Shown here: positions 44,854 through 54,131 of the stretch, piece after piece
Numbering within the stretch: position 1 is the stretch's first letter
Layout: each line of letters begins with the position of its first letter
Assembly: GCF_900454495.1 (NCBI RefSeq)
Contig: NZ_UGSI01000002.1
Location: 2,081,001 to 2,145,000, forward strand
Direction of reading: 5' to 3'
Source: Paenibacillus macerans
Lineage (GTDB): Bacteria > Bacillota > Bacilli > Paenibacillales > Paenibacillaceae
DNA length: 64,000 bases
The notes under the pieces: model-generated
Database searches by the model: none
What the model was told of the DNA's origin: nothing
The model's input: only the letters and a program-made list of their open reading frames with translations
Made by a program: the position numbers and the translations under genes

Positions 44854-45759
44854 ATGGCAAGCAGCGGCAAAGCGTTTAACCTCACTAGAGGCGAAAAAGC
44901 GTTTAATGTTTTCAACTTTATCCTGATGTCGGTCATTTTGATCATCACGTTGTACCCTTTCCTGAACGTGCTGGCGATATCGCTTAACGATTCCACAGAT
45001 ACGGTCAGAGGTGGCATCTACATATGGCCGCGCGAATTTACCTGGAAAAACTACGAAACGATCTTCGGTTATACCAGCCTGATTCAGGGCTTCAAAATTA
45101 CGATATTCCGGACGGTGCTGGGCACCGTACTCGGACTGATCAGTTCTTCGATGCTGGCCTACACGCTCAGCCGGCCCGATTTCAAATCGCGTAAATTCGT
45201 GTCCACGTTCCTGGCCCTGACGATGTACTTCACGGGCGGTCTGGTGCCGACGTACATGCTGATGCGTCATCTCGAACTGATCGGGACGTTTTGGATTTAT
45301 ATTTTGCCCACGTTAGTAAGCGCCTTTAACGTATTCGTCATCCGCTCGTTTATCGACGGGCTGCCGTATGCGCTGCAGGAATCGGCGAAGCTCGACGGGG
45401 CCAACGATTTCACGATTTACTACAAAGTGATCCTGCCGCTCTGCAAGCCTGTTTTGGCGACGATCGCTTTGTTCCTGGCGGTGGGCCAGTGGAACTCCTG
45501 GTTTGATACGTATTTGTACAACGGCAGCAAACCGCATTTGACGACGCTGCAATACGAATTGATGAAAATATTGCAAAGCACTAACCAGGGCGCGAATATG
45601 GCCAACGCCAACGATTTGGCCAACCAGATGGCACAGGTGTCGCCGGAATCGATCAAAATGGCGATCACCATCGTCGTTACCGTTCCGATTCTGGTCGTTT
45701 ATCCGTTCCTGCAGCGCTACTTCGTGGACGGGATGACGTTGGGAGCAGTTAAAGCCTAA
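44854..45759 (+). CDS. ABC permease, YtcP type
   Basis: A 301-residue permease with six membrane segments (FILMSVILIITLYPFLNVLA) and the EAA motif QESAKLDGANDFTIYYKVIL. The end YFVDGMTLGAVKA is typical of the YtcP/LplC branch. GGGGGAGGGAAC precedes ATG 44854, 15 bases after the previous stop. Confidence 0.92.
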   Translation: MASSGKAFNLTRGEKAFNVFNFILMSVILIITLYPFLNVLAISLNDSTDTVRGGIYIWPREFTWKNYETIFGYTSLIQGFKITIFRTVLGTVLGLISSSMLAYTLSRPDFKSRKFVSTFLALTMYFTGGLVPTYMLMRHLELIGTFWIYILPTLVSAFNVFVIRSFIDGLPYALQESAKLDGANDFTIYYKVILPLCKPVLATIALFLAVGQWNSWFDTYLYNGSKPHLTTLQYELMKILQSTNQGANMANANDLANQMAQVSPESIKMAITIVVTVPILVVYPFLQRYFVDGMTLGAVKA

Positions 45760-45792
45760 CATGATTGGCTCTCAGCCGGTAGACGCAGGTCA

Positions 45793-45841
45793 ATATAAGT
45801 TGAACTAAAGAAATGCGAAGGTTAGCAAGATCAACTTATAT
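45793..45841 (+). repeat. Long-range inverted repeat before the binding-lipoprotein gene
   Basis: ATATAAGTTGA and TCAACTTATAT are perfect 11-bp arms separated by 27 bases, in the 133-base gap between permease and lipoprotein genes. It may be an RNA stem for differential expression or an operator pair. Confidence 0.6.
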
Positions 45842-45892
45842 AGCCTGTTATACAATACATTTTTTTGAATAAGAATACGGGGGGAAGAAGAA

Positions 45893-47611
45893 ATGAAATG
45901 GAGAAGCCCTAAAACTTTCGCGGCGATTTTGCTGGCCGGCACTTTGCTGGTCGGAGGCTGCGGCAGCAACAACGGAGCGTCCGGCGGCTCCGGCGCAAAT
46001 GGCGAAGCGGGCGATGATACGAGCCCTGTCACCTTTACATTTTTCGGCGCTGACGCCAGCCCGAACTGGAACAATATGCAGGATGAAGTGGGGAAAGCGA
46101 TTACGGAAAAAACCGGCGTGACGATCGAAGCCGAATTCGACGTGGGCAGCGGCGGCGGCGACAACAAAATCGCCTTGATGGCGGCGAGCGGTGATGTGCC
46201 GGACCTGATTTTTGCCAAAGCCAACTTATCCAAACTGGTCGATGCCGGCCTGGTCGTCGACATGACCGAGTTGATCGACAAGCATGCACCGAACCTCAAG
46301 AAGATTTTTAGCGAAAATATGAACCGGTTGAAATACAGCAAGGAGGATCCGGCGATTTATTCGATCCCGACCAACGGCGGCGTGGACCAGCAGTATTTTG
46401 ACTCTGGCGGCGGATTTGAAATCCAGCAGCGCGTTCTGAAAGAGCTCGGATATCCGAAGGTGCGCACGGTGCAAGACTTTGAAAACGTCCTCAAGCAATA
46501 TGTGGAAAAACATCCAACCACGGACGGACAGCCGACGATTCCGCTGACGCTGAACGCCGACGACTGGAGAATTATGATCACCGTGACGAACCCGGCGTTT
46601 ATCGCCACCGGCGCTCCCGACGACGGCGAATACTACGTGGACCCGCAAACCTACGAAGCGAAGCTGCACTATAAGCGTCCGGAAGAGAAGGATTACTTCC
46701 GTTGGTTGAACCACATGTACAACGAAGGTCTGCTTGATAAAGACACGTTTGTGCAAAAAGACGACCAATACAAAGCGAAAATCGCCAGCGGCCGCGTGCT
46801 AGGCCTGATCGATCAGGAATGGGGTTACATGGATGCCGAAAACGCGCTGAAAGCGGCCGGCAAAGACGAATACACGTATGCGCACTTCCCGGTCACGTTG
46901 AGCGAAGAATATAAGGACCACTCCTTCCAATCGGCCGGCGTTGACTATTACGGCATCAGCATTACGACCGCTTGCAAAGATCCGGTGCGGGCGATTAAAT
47001 TCATCGACTGGCTTTCTTCCGATGAAGGCCAGGTCCTTGTAAACTGGGGGATTGAAGGCAAACACTACACGGTCGACGAGAATGGCAAACGCGTCATTCC
47101 GACCGAGGTTGTAGACCGAAAAGTAAACGATACGACGAATTTCACCAAAGAGACCGGTCTCGGCAATCCGGACGGCTTGTACAAAATATTTGGCGCCCGC
47201 TATGGTGACGGTGTTCAAGATGCTTCCGGCAATTATTATACGACCAACTTCCCGGAACAAATTGTAGAGAACTACACCGATGCCGAGAAGGAAACGTTGA
47301 AAGCTTACAACGCAACCACCTGGAAGGACCTGTTCCCGCAAGAGGACGAATTCCCGGCTAAAGAATGGGGCGCCCTGTACAACATGCCGGTTCCGACCGA
47401 CGGGGATTATCAGGTTATTTTCCAGAAAACGCAGGACATTGTCCGCAAACGGATTCCGGAAGCCATTTTGGCCAAGGAAGCGGACTTCGACAAGGTATAC
47501 GACGCTTTCCTCGCCGAGTTGGACAAAGCCGGCGCTCAAAAGATGGAAGCCGAATATACCGAACTCGTTAAGAAGAGAGTGGAATTGTTCACAGGCAAAG
47601 ATTTGCAATAA
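45893..47611 (+). CDS. Large ABC-transporter binding lipoprotein, LplA type
   Basis: A 572-residue lipoprotein with lipobox LVGGC after a short signal peptide, then a Gly/Ser/Asn linker. The mature part begins VTFTFFGADASPNWNNMQDE and contains SGDVPDLIFAKANLSKLVDA. The size (~550) is typical for LplA-like proteins working with LplB/YtcP permeases, which often bind plant cell-wall oligosaccharides. The neighbouring GH31, GH95 and GH42 genes suggest xyloglucan oligosaccharides as cargo. Confidence 0.9.
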   Translation: MKWRSPKTFAAILLAGTLLVGGCGSNNGASGGSGANGEAGDDTSPVTFTFFGADASPNWNNMQDEVGKAITEKTGVTIEAEFDVGSGGGDNKIALMAASGDVPDLIFAKANLSKLVDAGLVVDMTELIDKHAPNLKKIFSENMNRLKYSKEDPAIYSIPTNGGVDQQYFDSGGGFEIQQRVLKELGYPKVRTVQDFENVLKQYVEKHPTTDGQPTIPLTLNADDWRIMITVTNPAFIATGAPDDGEYYVDPQTYEAKLHYKRPEEKDYFRWLNHMYNEGLLDKDTFVQKDDQYKAKIASGRVLGLIDQEWGYMDAENALKAAGKDEYTYAHFPVTLSEEYKDHSFQSAGVDYYGISITTACKDPVRAIKFIDWLSSDEGQVLVNWGIEGKHYTVDENGKRVIPTEVVDRKVNDTTNFTKETGLGNPDGLYKIFGARYGDGVQDASGNYYTTNFPEQIVENYTDAEKETLKAYNATTWKDLFPQEDEFPAKEWGALYNMPVPTDGDYQVIFQKTQDIVRKRIPEAILAKEADFDKVYDAFLAELDKAGAQKMEAEYTELVKKRVELFTGKDLQ

Positions 47612-47652
47612 ATTAGGATCGCCGGAAATTGCCGCAAATATGAAAATTAACG

Positions 47653-47684
47653 AAAAGGCCCGTATTTTCATCGGGCCTTTTCTG
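47653..47684 (+). terminator. Intrinsic terminator after the binding-lipoprotein gene
   Basis: AAAAGGCCCG / CGGGCCTTTT with a 9-base loop, just after the lipoprotein gene. Confidence 0.85.
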
Positions 47685-47745
47685 CGGATTTATCGTAGAA
47701 TTTAGGAGTATACACGTATAGTCAATAATTCAACTTATTATAAAA

Positions 47746-50166
47746 TTGAGAGAGGTGGCCAAACTGGAACGTTCGGCGGAAGCAGGATGGAAGTTATGGT
47801 ATAAGCAGCCCGCATCGCGTTGGGAGGAAGCGCTTCCCGTAGGCAACGGGCGAATCGGCGGCATGATCTACGGCAGAGTGAAGCAGGAGCTTATCGCTTT
47901 AAACGAAGACACGCTCTGGTCGGGTTTTCCGCGCGACACGCAAAACTACGACGCGCTGCGGCATTTAAAAAGGGCTCGGGAGCTGATATTTTCCGGGAAA
48001 TATAAAGAGGCCGAGCAGTTGGTTGAAGCCAAAATGGCCGGCACGGGGACCGAAGCGTATCAGCCGCTTGGCAACTTAAAGCTGGACCTGCTGGAGGACG
48101 TTCCGGCGGTTTCGGATTACCGGCGGGATTTGGATTTGGACGCGGGGGTGGCGACCGTTTCGTACCGGCTTGGCGGGACGGTCTACACTCGCGAGGTGCT
48201 GGTCAGCGCGGAGGACCAGGTGCTTGCGGTACATATTCGCGCCGAAGGGGAGGGGACTATCGACCTTTCGGCATCGCTTGATTCCCCGCAGGTGTTCCAA
48301 ACGAAAGCGCTCCTGGGGGAAGCGGGAATCGTCATGACAGGGCGCTGCCCCAGCCATATTGCCGACAATTACCGCGGCGACCACCCGCAATCCGTCTTGT
48401 ATGAAGAGGGATTGGGGATATCCTTTGAAGCGCATCTGCAAGCGCTGACAGAAGGCGGGACCGTCGGGACGGACGAATCCGGCCGGCTGATTGTTCGCGG
48501 AGCGCGGGCGGCGACGTTTTTGCTGGCCGCGGCGACTGATTTTGCCGGTTATAAGGTCATGCCCGGAACGGGGATGCAGGAAGGCGAACTTGCCAAAAAA
48601 TGCGGCACCGTTTTGAAAGCAGCAGCTTCGCTGGGCTATGAGCGGCTGCGGGAAAGACATATCGCGGATCACCGCGGTTTGTTCCGCCGCGTCGAGCTGC
48701 GGCTTGGGGACTCGGTACCACCGGTGTTGCCTGCCGAAGGGCGGCTTGGGAGCACGGCACCTTCGCAACTGCCCACTGATGAGCGGCTCGAGGCTTATCG
48801 CGGCGGGGCGCAGGACCCGGGGCTGGCGGCGCTGTATTTTCAGTACGGCCGTTACTTGCTGATGGCTAGCTCCAGACCGGGGACGGAACCGGCCAATTTG
48901 CAAGGGATCTGGAATCCGCATATTCAGCCGCCCTGGAACAGCGGGTATACGACCAATATTAACGCGCAAATGAATTATTGGCCGGCGGAGGTGGCCAATT
49001 TAAGCGAGTGCCATGAGCCGCTGTTCCGGCTGATCCGGGAGCTGAGCGATACGGGGGCAAGGACAGCGCGGATTCATTACGGCTGCCGGGGCTGGGTGGC
49101 TCACCACAATGTCGACCTGTGGCGCCAATCGACGCCGACGGACGGCCAGGCCAATTGGGCGTTTTGGCCGATGGGCGGCGTATGGCTGTGCCGGCATCTT
49201 TGGGAGCATTACGAATTCGCGATGGATGATAAGTTCCTGCGGGAGACCGCCTATCCGCTGATGAAAGGGGCGGCGGAATTTTGCCGGGACTGGCTGGTCC
49301 CCGGGCCTGACGGGCTGCTGACGACGGCACCGTCGACCTCGCCGGAAAATCAGTTTTTGACGCCGGAGGGCGAAAAGTGCAGTGTATCGGCGGGAACGAC
49401 GATGGACTTGACGCTAATACGCGAGCTGTTTGCGCATACGATTCGGGCGGCGGAAATTTTGGGCGTGGATGAGATGTGGCGCCGCGAACTGGCGGAAACG
49501 GCGGAGTGCATGGCCGGGCCGCAGGTAGGCCCGGACGGGAGGCTGCAGGAATGGAGCGAAAACTTCGCCGAACCGGAGCCGGGACACCGCCATGTCTCGC
49601 ATTTGTACGGGCTTTATCCCGGCGATTCGATTACGGTGCGGGATACGCCCGAAATGGCGGAAGCCGTGCGGAAATCGCTTCAGCACCGGATTCAAAACGG
49701 CGGCGGCCATACCGGCTGGAGCTGTGCTTGGCTGATCAATCTGTACGCGCGTCTGGGGGACGGAGAAACGGCGCACCGGTTCGTGGAAACGCTGCTGTCC
49801 CGTTCGACGTATCCGAACTTGTTTGACGACCATCCGCCGTTCCAGATCGACGGCAATTTCGGCGGGGCGGCGGGAATCGCCGAAATGCTGATGCAAAGCC
49901 ATATGAACGGCATCGATTTGCTGCCGGCGCTGCCCAAGGCCTGGGCGTCCGGCCAGGTTCGCGGCCTGCGGGCGCGCGGCGGATTTACCGTCGATATAAC
50001 CTGGGAGAGCGGCGGGGTCGCATCGGCCTGCATCACATCGGCTGTCGGCGGATGGTGTACGGTGCACGGCCTGAATGGGCGGCGTGTTCATCTGCCGGAC
50101 GGAAGCACGGCCGGGGACGGGGAGCGCTTTTGGACCGATGCGAATACGCCGTATTTGATTGAATAG
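47746..50166 (+). CDS. GH95 glycosidase, probable alpha-L-fucosidase
   Basis: Up to 806 residues, cytoplasmic. It opens with the GH95 signature LPVGNGRIGGMIYG and LNEDTLWSGFPRD. The (alpha/alpha)6 core has GIWNPHIQPPWNSGYTTNIN, MNYWPAEVANLSECH, TTAPSTSPEN with the catalytic Glu, and HRHVSHLYGLYPG. GH95 members cleave alpha-1,2-L-fucose; some prefer L-galactose. The start is unclear: TTG 47746 has no ribosome site, GTG 47755 overlaps GAGAGAGG, and CTG 47764 has ideal spacing from it. A TATAAA lies just upstream. Confidence 0.92.
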   Translation: MREVAKLERSAEAGWKLWYKQPASRWEEALPVGNGRIGGMIYGRVKQELIALNEDTLWSGFPRDTQNYDALRHLKRARELIFSGKYKEAEQLVEAKMAGTGTEAYQPLGNLKLDLLEDVPAVSDYRRDLDLDAGVATVSYRLGGTVYTREVLVSAEDQVLAVHIRAEGEGTIDLSASLDSPQVFQTKALLGEAGIVMTGRCPSHIADNYRGDHPQSVLYEEGLGISFEAHLQALTEGGTVGTDESGRLIVRGARAATFLLAAATDFAGYKVMPGTGMQEGELAKKCGTVLKAAASLGYERLRERHIADHRGLFRRVELRLGDSVPPVLPAEGRLGSTAPSQLPTDERLEAYRGGAQDPGLAALYFQYGRYLLMASSRPGTEPANLQGIWNPHIQPPWNSGYTTNINAQMNYWPAEVANLSECHEPLFRLIRELSDTGARTARIHYGCRGWVAHHNVDLWRQSTPTDGQANWAFWPMGGVWLCRHLWEHYEFAMDDKFLRETAYPLMKGAAEFCRDWLVPGPDGLLTTAPSTSPENQFLTPEGEKCSVSAGTTMDLTLIRELFAHTIRAAEILGVDEMWRRELAETAECMAGPQVGPDGRLQEWSENFAEPEPGHRHVSHLYGLYPGDSITVRDTPEMAEAVRKSLQHRIQNGGGHTGWSCAWLINLYARLGDGETAHRFVETLLSRSTYPNLFDDHPPFQIDGNFGGAAGIAEMLMQSHMNGIDLLPALPKAWASGQVRGLRARGGFTVDITWESGGVASACITSAVGGWCTVHGLNGRRVHLPDGSTAGDGERFWTDANTPYLIE

Positions 50167-50183
50167 GCAGATCTGACTGGTGA

Positions 50184-50255
50184 AGGCCAGCGGACCTGTA
50201 CGGCCTTATTTGCCTGAAAAGCCGCCCTTTTTATTTCTAACGGGGGGAGCTTACT
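50184..50255 (+). repeat. Dispersed repeat family C, copy 2
   Basis: GCGGACCTGTACGGCCTTAT, GCCTGAAAAGCC and TTTATTTCTAACGGGG align with 16655-16725. The next 120 bases contain related words (AAGGTCCGTGGTGTCCGTTA), also found at 60905-60990. Confidence 0.55.
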
Positions 50256-50534
50256 ATTTGTGCGAAAAAGACCGCAACCTTACGTATTTGTGCCAGATAA
50301 GGTCCGTGGTGTCCGTTACACTTTGAAAACTGTTGATTTCGCGGAAATAAGGTCACTGCTGTTCGTTAGGATTAGGCTCATCAGAGTAGCTTACCAGAGT
50401 AAACCATTAGGCTAGCATAAACCGAACTGCTGCAAGACTGCAGTTGCTCGGAAAGATCGGAGTATCGTGCCGTGCATCGTGCCGGAGCACCGTGCGGGGG
50501 AGACCTGCATTTTTGCAGCATTGCGACTGGCGGA

Positions 50535-50725
50535 ATTCTAACGGTTGTAGCAGCCGCTATTTTATCAAAAAAGTCCCTTTCTAAATTCTAACGGTTGTCA
50601 GCGCCGTTATTTACTCTAATTCAGGTGAAAATAGCCTGATTTAAGTGGAATAAGCGCTATGGCAACCGTTAGAATTTGAAATCGGCGTTTTGGGATCAAT
50701 TAGCGGCTATGGCAACCGTTAGAGT
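50535..50725. repeat. Dispersed repeat family B, full copy
   Basis: Four conserved units: TTCTAACGGTTGTAGCAGCC, TTCTAACGGTTGTCAGCGCC, then inverted GCGCTATGGCAACCGTTAGA and GCGGCTATGGCAACCGTTAG. The whole is a ~190-bp near-palindrome able to form a large cruciform or RNA fold. Related copies lie at 60672-60870 and 24760-24876. The bases from 50726 to 50940 show nothing recognisable. Confidence 0.8.
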
Positions 50726-50943
50726 TTGTTTTGGGGTCAGAAATGATTTGTCGCAACATCAACTGGCCGCCGGAATTGCTTGAGCTGCTTGGGCATCGTG
50801 CCGGGCCGAAATGGCGGTCGGCGGAACTAGGTGTCCCGTACGCACGGTCAAGCTGTATTGCAAACAGCGTTACTTGAGACGTTTACGCCGGGCCGGGCTA
50901 TACGGCAAGCAGCCAAACTTGGTCCGTTTGCGGCCGGTCAGCG

Positions 50944-51080
50944 CTTTATGCAACCGCCGGCCACAACCAGTGCGACCACGGCCACAAACCAGTGCAACCG
51001 CCGGCCACAACCAGTGCAACCACCGGCCGCATCAGCCACCGGCAACAACCAATGCAACCACCGGGGCCGCATCTAATGCA
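50944..51080. repeat. Tandem repeat of ~23 bp behind the AraC gene
   Basis: About five degenerate units around CCGGCCACAACCAGTGCAAC run up to the 3' end of the minus-strand AraC gene at 51073. Overlapping Thr/Gln-rich frames are by-products of the repeat and not credible genes. Confidence 0.7.
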
Positions 51081-51906
51081 GCCGGCGGAACTGCTGCGGC
51101 GTCATGCCGGTATGCTTGCGAAAGGTGGCGACGAAATGGCTGGCATCGCGGAATCCGGTTTTGCCGGCGATGGCGGCCACGGTAACTCCCGGTTCGCCGG
51201 CCAGATGCTCCTTGGCTTTATGGATGCGCATTTGGGTCAGGTAAGCGTAGGGAGATACGCCAAGCGTCTGCTGGAACAGCTTGCTTAAATGGCGGCCGGA
51301 CATGCCGATCTCTTGGGCAAGCTGTTCCAGGCCAATGTCGGGGTTGCCGTACTCCTGTTCCATCCAATGCAGCAGCGGCGCCAGCTTCTCCATATTGCGG
51401 GAGACGGACATGTTACTGGCATGCCCGAACTTGCTCAGCATACCCAGAAAACGGTAGGTGCCGGCCGACGTCTCCAGGCCGAACAGGTCGGTGCCGCTGC
51501 CGACCTTGTTCAGCATTTCGCCGAGTATCGGGGCCAGAGGGGTCTCCGGATCCCAGCGGAACAAGGCGGAATCGCGAATGCCGAAAGCCGACAAAATCGC
51601 CGCTGCGGCCGCTCCGCCGAAGGTTAGATAATACGTTGCCCAGCCGGCGCCTCGCTTCGCCTCATAGGCGTGGGGCATCCCGGGTGGCAGCAAAACGCCG
51701 CAGCCGGACGACAACACGACACTTTCGCTGCCGTAGGTAACCAGGCCTTCGCCTTCCTCGGTTTGCAGCCAATGATAATAGGGGTATCCGTTCGGGCGGG
51801 TGATTTTTTCCTGACTCGGATTGTAACCGATGCTCTCCACAAGAAGCGGAAGATCGGGGTTGGCGGCGGGAGAAAAAACAAAACGGGTAAACGCGCGTGC
51901 GCTCAT
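51073..51906 (-). CDS. AraC-family regulator
   Basis: 277 residues. An N-terminal cupin-like sensor (GYPYYHWLQTEEGEGLVTYG, LLPPGMPHAYEAKRGAGWAT) precedes two HTH motifs (IGLEQLAQEIGMSGRHLSKL, VTVAAIAGKTGFRDASHFVA) and the ending TGMTPQQFRRL. ATG 51906 follows AGGAGGGA; the frame to 51948 starts from a poor site. It diverges from the GH42 gene and probably activates it. Confidence 0.9.
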   Translation of the reverse strand: MSARAFTRFVFSPAANPDLPLLVESIGYNPSQEKITRPNGYPYYHWLQTEEGEGLVTYGSESVVLSSGCGVLLPPGMPHAYEAKRGAGWATYYLTFGGAAAAAILSAFGIRDSALFRWDPETPLAPILGEMLNKVGSGTDLFGLETSAGTYRFLGMLSKFGHASNMSVSRNMEKLAPLLHWMEQEYGNPDIGLEQLAQEIGMSGRHLSKLFQQTLGVSPYAYLTQMRIHKAKEHLAGEPGVTVAAIAGKTGFRDASHFVATFRKHTGMTPQQFRRLH

Positions 51907-51936
51907 ATTTTTCCCTCCTGGGATGAGTTCCACATT

Positions 51937-51966
51937 ATTATATATCAAAACAAAAATATTATATAT
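51937..51966. promoter_or_regulatory. Direct repeat, candidate AraC-family binding site
   Basis: ATTATATAT occurs at 51937-51945 and 51958-51966, exactly 21 bp apart. This is the two-helical-turn spacing typical of AraC-family half-sites. It lies in the divergent AraC-GH42 region, 32 bp upstream of a TATAAT (51998-52003). Confidence 0.45.
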
Positions 51967-52032
51967 AAAGCGGATAAGAAACTTCCTACAATGGAGATAT
52001 AATTATATTACTCTCAAAAGGATGTGTGTGCA

Positions 52033-54060
52033 GTGATCAACGAAAAACTGCCGAAAATATGGTACGGCGGCGACTATAATCCCGAGCAGTGGGGACCTGA
52101 AATTTGGCAAGAAGACGAACGGATGTTCAAGCTGGCGGGCATCGACGTGGCAACCGTAAACGTGTTCTCCTGGGGGATGCTGCAGCAGGACGAGGATACC
52201 TACGATTTCAGCTTTTTGGACGAAACGATCGACCGTTTATATAAAAGCGGCGTGCACGTATGCCTGGCGACAAGCACGGGCGCTCATCCCGCCTGGATGG
52301 CCCGGAAATACCCGGATGTGCTGCGCGTCGATGTGCAGGGGCGGAAACGCCGGTTCGGCGGACGCCACAATTCGTGCCCGAACTCGCCGACTTACCGGAA
52401 GTATTCGGAGAAGCTCGCCGGGCTCTTGGCCGAGCGGTACAAGGATCACCCGGGCCTCTTGATCTGGCACGTATCCAACGAATACGGCGGATATTGCTAC
52501 TGCGACAACTGCGCCGCGGCGTTCCGCACCTGGCTCAAGGAGCGTTACGGCACGCTGGATGAAGTAAACCGCGCCTGGAATACCCGCTTCTGGGGGCATA
52601 CGTTTTACGATTGGGAAGATATCGTTGTTCCGAACGAGTTGAGTGAAGAATGGAACGGAAACCGCACCAATTTCCAAGGGATTTCCCTGGACTATCGGCG
52701 CTTTCAGTCCCAGTCGCTGCTCGACTGCTATAAGCTGGAATATGAGGCCATCAAAAAGCATACGCCGCACATACCGGTAACGACGAACCTGATGGGTTTC
52801 TATCCGGAGCTCGATTATTTCGAATGGGCCAAGTACATGGATATTGTGTCTTGGGACAACTACCCTTCTCTCGATACGCCGGTTAGCCATACGGCGATGA
52901 CGCACGACTTGATGCGCGGGCTGAAAAGCGGAGCGCCGTTTATGCTGATGGAGCAAACGCCAAGCCAGCAAAACTGGCAGCCCTACAACTCGCTCAAACG
53001 CCCGGGCGTAATGCGGCTATGGAGTTACCAGGCGGTCGCCCACGGCGCCGACACGGTGCTGTTCTTCCAGCTCCGCCGGTCGATTGGGGCGTGCGAGAAG
53101 TACCACGGCGCCGTGATCGAGCATGTCGGACATGAGCATACCCGCGTATTCCGCGAAGTTGCCGAGCTCGGCCGGGAGCTGCAGCAACTGGGCGACACGC
53201 TGCTCGACGCTCGCACGGAAGCCAAGGTGGCGATTCTGTATGATTGGGAAAACCGGTGGGCGACGGAACTCTCCAGCGGACCGACCGTCGCGCTGAATTA
53301 CGTTAATGAGGTTCACAAATATTATGATGCGCTCTTCCGGATGCATGTGGAATGCGATATGGTGTCGGTGGAAGAGGACTTCGGCAAATACGAGATCGTA
53401 ATCGCGCCGGTCATGTATATGGTGAAACCGGGTTTTGCGAAAAAGGTGGAGGAATTTGCCCAAAACGGCGGGACGTTCGTTACGACGTTCTTCAGCGGGA
53501 TCGTTAACGAGAACGATCTGGTTACGACGGGCGGGTACCCGGGGGAATTGCGCCCGGTGCTGGGCATTTGGGCGGAAGAGATCGACGCGCTGTTCCCGGA
53601 CCAGAAGAACCAAATCGTCATGAAGCAGCCGTGGGGCGAACTTACAGGACCATACGAATGCGGCTTGCTCTGCGACCTCATTCATGCGGAAGGCGCCGAA
53701 GTGCTGGCGGAGTACGGCGCGGATTTCTATAAAGGCATGCCTGTGCTGACGGTGAACCGCTTCGGCAACGGCCGGGCGTATTATGTCGCCAGCAGTCCGG
53801 AAGCTTCTTTCCTGCAAGGATTCCTCAAAAATCTATGCGAGGAAAAAGGAATCAAACCGCTGTTTGAAGCTCCAGCGGGCGTTGAGACGGCGCGCCGGGT
53901 GAAAGACGGCAAAGCTTATCTGTTCCTGCTTAACCACAATGCGGAAGACGCCCAAGTGGATATCGGCGCCAATGCCAAAAAGGAACTGCTTAGCGGGGAG
54001 ACGCTGACCGGAACCGTAACCGTGCCCGGCCGCGGCGTGCTCATCCTGGAAGATAAATAG
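52033..54060 (+). CDS. GH42 beta-galactosidase
   Basis: A 675-residue cytoplasmic beta-galactosidase. It opens IWYGGDYNPEQWGPEIWQED, has acid/base Glu in WHVSNEYGGYCYCDNCAAAF together with the Cys cluster of the GH42 zinc site, and the nucleophile Glu in FMLMEQTPSQQNWQP. The trimerisation domain and a small C-terminal beta domain follow. I take GTG 52033, ten bases after AAAAGGA; GTG 52024 is too close. In this cluster it could remove galactose from xyloglucan side chains or from arabinogalactan. Confidence 0.95.
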   Translation: MINEKLPKIWYGGDYNPEQWGPEIWQEDERMFKLAGIDVATVNVFSWGMLQQDEDTYDFSFLDETIDRLYKSGVHVCLATSTGAHPAWMARKYPDVLRVDVQGRKRRFGGRHNSCPNSPTYRKYSEKLAGLLAERYKDHPGLLIWHVSNEYGGYCYCDNCAAAFRTWLKERYGTLDEVNRAWNTRFWGHTFYDWEDIVVPNELSEEWNGNRTNFQGISLDYRRFQSQSLLDCYKLEYEAIKKHTPHIPVTTNLMGFYPELDYFEWAKYMDIVSWDNYPSLDTPVSHTAMTHDLMRGLKSGAPFMLMEQTPSQQNWQPYNSLKRPGVMRLWSYQAVAHGADTVLFFQLRRSIGACEKYHGAVIEHVGHEHTRVFREVAELGRELQQLGDTLLDARTEAKVAILYDWENRWATELSSGPTVALNYVNEVHKYYDALFRMHVECDMVSVEEDFGKYEIVIAPVMYMVKPGFAKKVEEFAQNGGTFVTTFFSGIVNENDLVTTGGYPGELRPVLGIWAEEIDALFPDQKNQIVMKQPWGELTGPYECGLLCDLIHAEGAEVLAEYGADFYKGMPVLTVNRFGNGRAYYVASSPEASFLQGFLKNLCEEKGIKPLFEAPAGVETARRVKDGKAYLFLLNHNAEDAQVDIGANAKKELLSGETLTGTVTVPGRGVLILEDK

Positions 54061-54073
54061 AATCACGTTCATC

Positions 54074-54114
54074 AAGCACCCTGCAGGCGGTTTCGCGTCC
54101 GGGGTGCTTTTTCA
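54074..54114 (+). terminator. Intrinsic terminator after the GH42 gene
   Basis: AAGCACCC / GGGGTGCTT enclose a GC-rich loop and are followed by TTTTT, directly before the ribosome site of the next gene. Confidence 0.75.
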
Positions 54115-54131
54115 AAGAGGAGGCAGCGGGT

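Noticed and set aside
50944..51080. CRISPR array
   Set aside because: Units are adjacent and degenerate with no unique spacers, and no cas genes are nearby.
50811..51288. Several Thr/Gln/Pro-rich plus-strand open frames
   Set aside because: They arise from the tandem repeat and from the antisense of the AraC gene.
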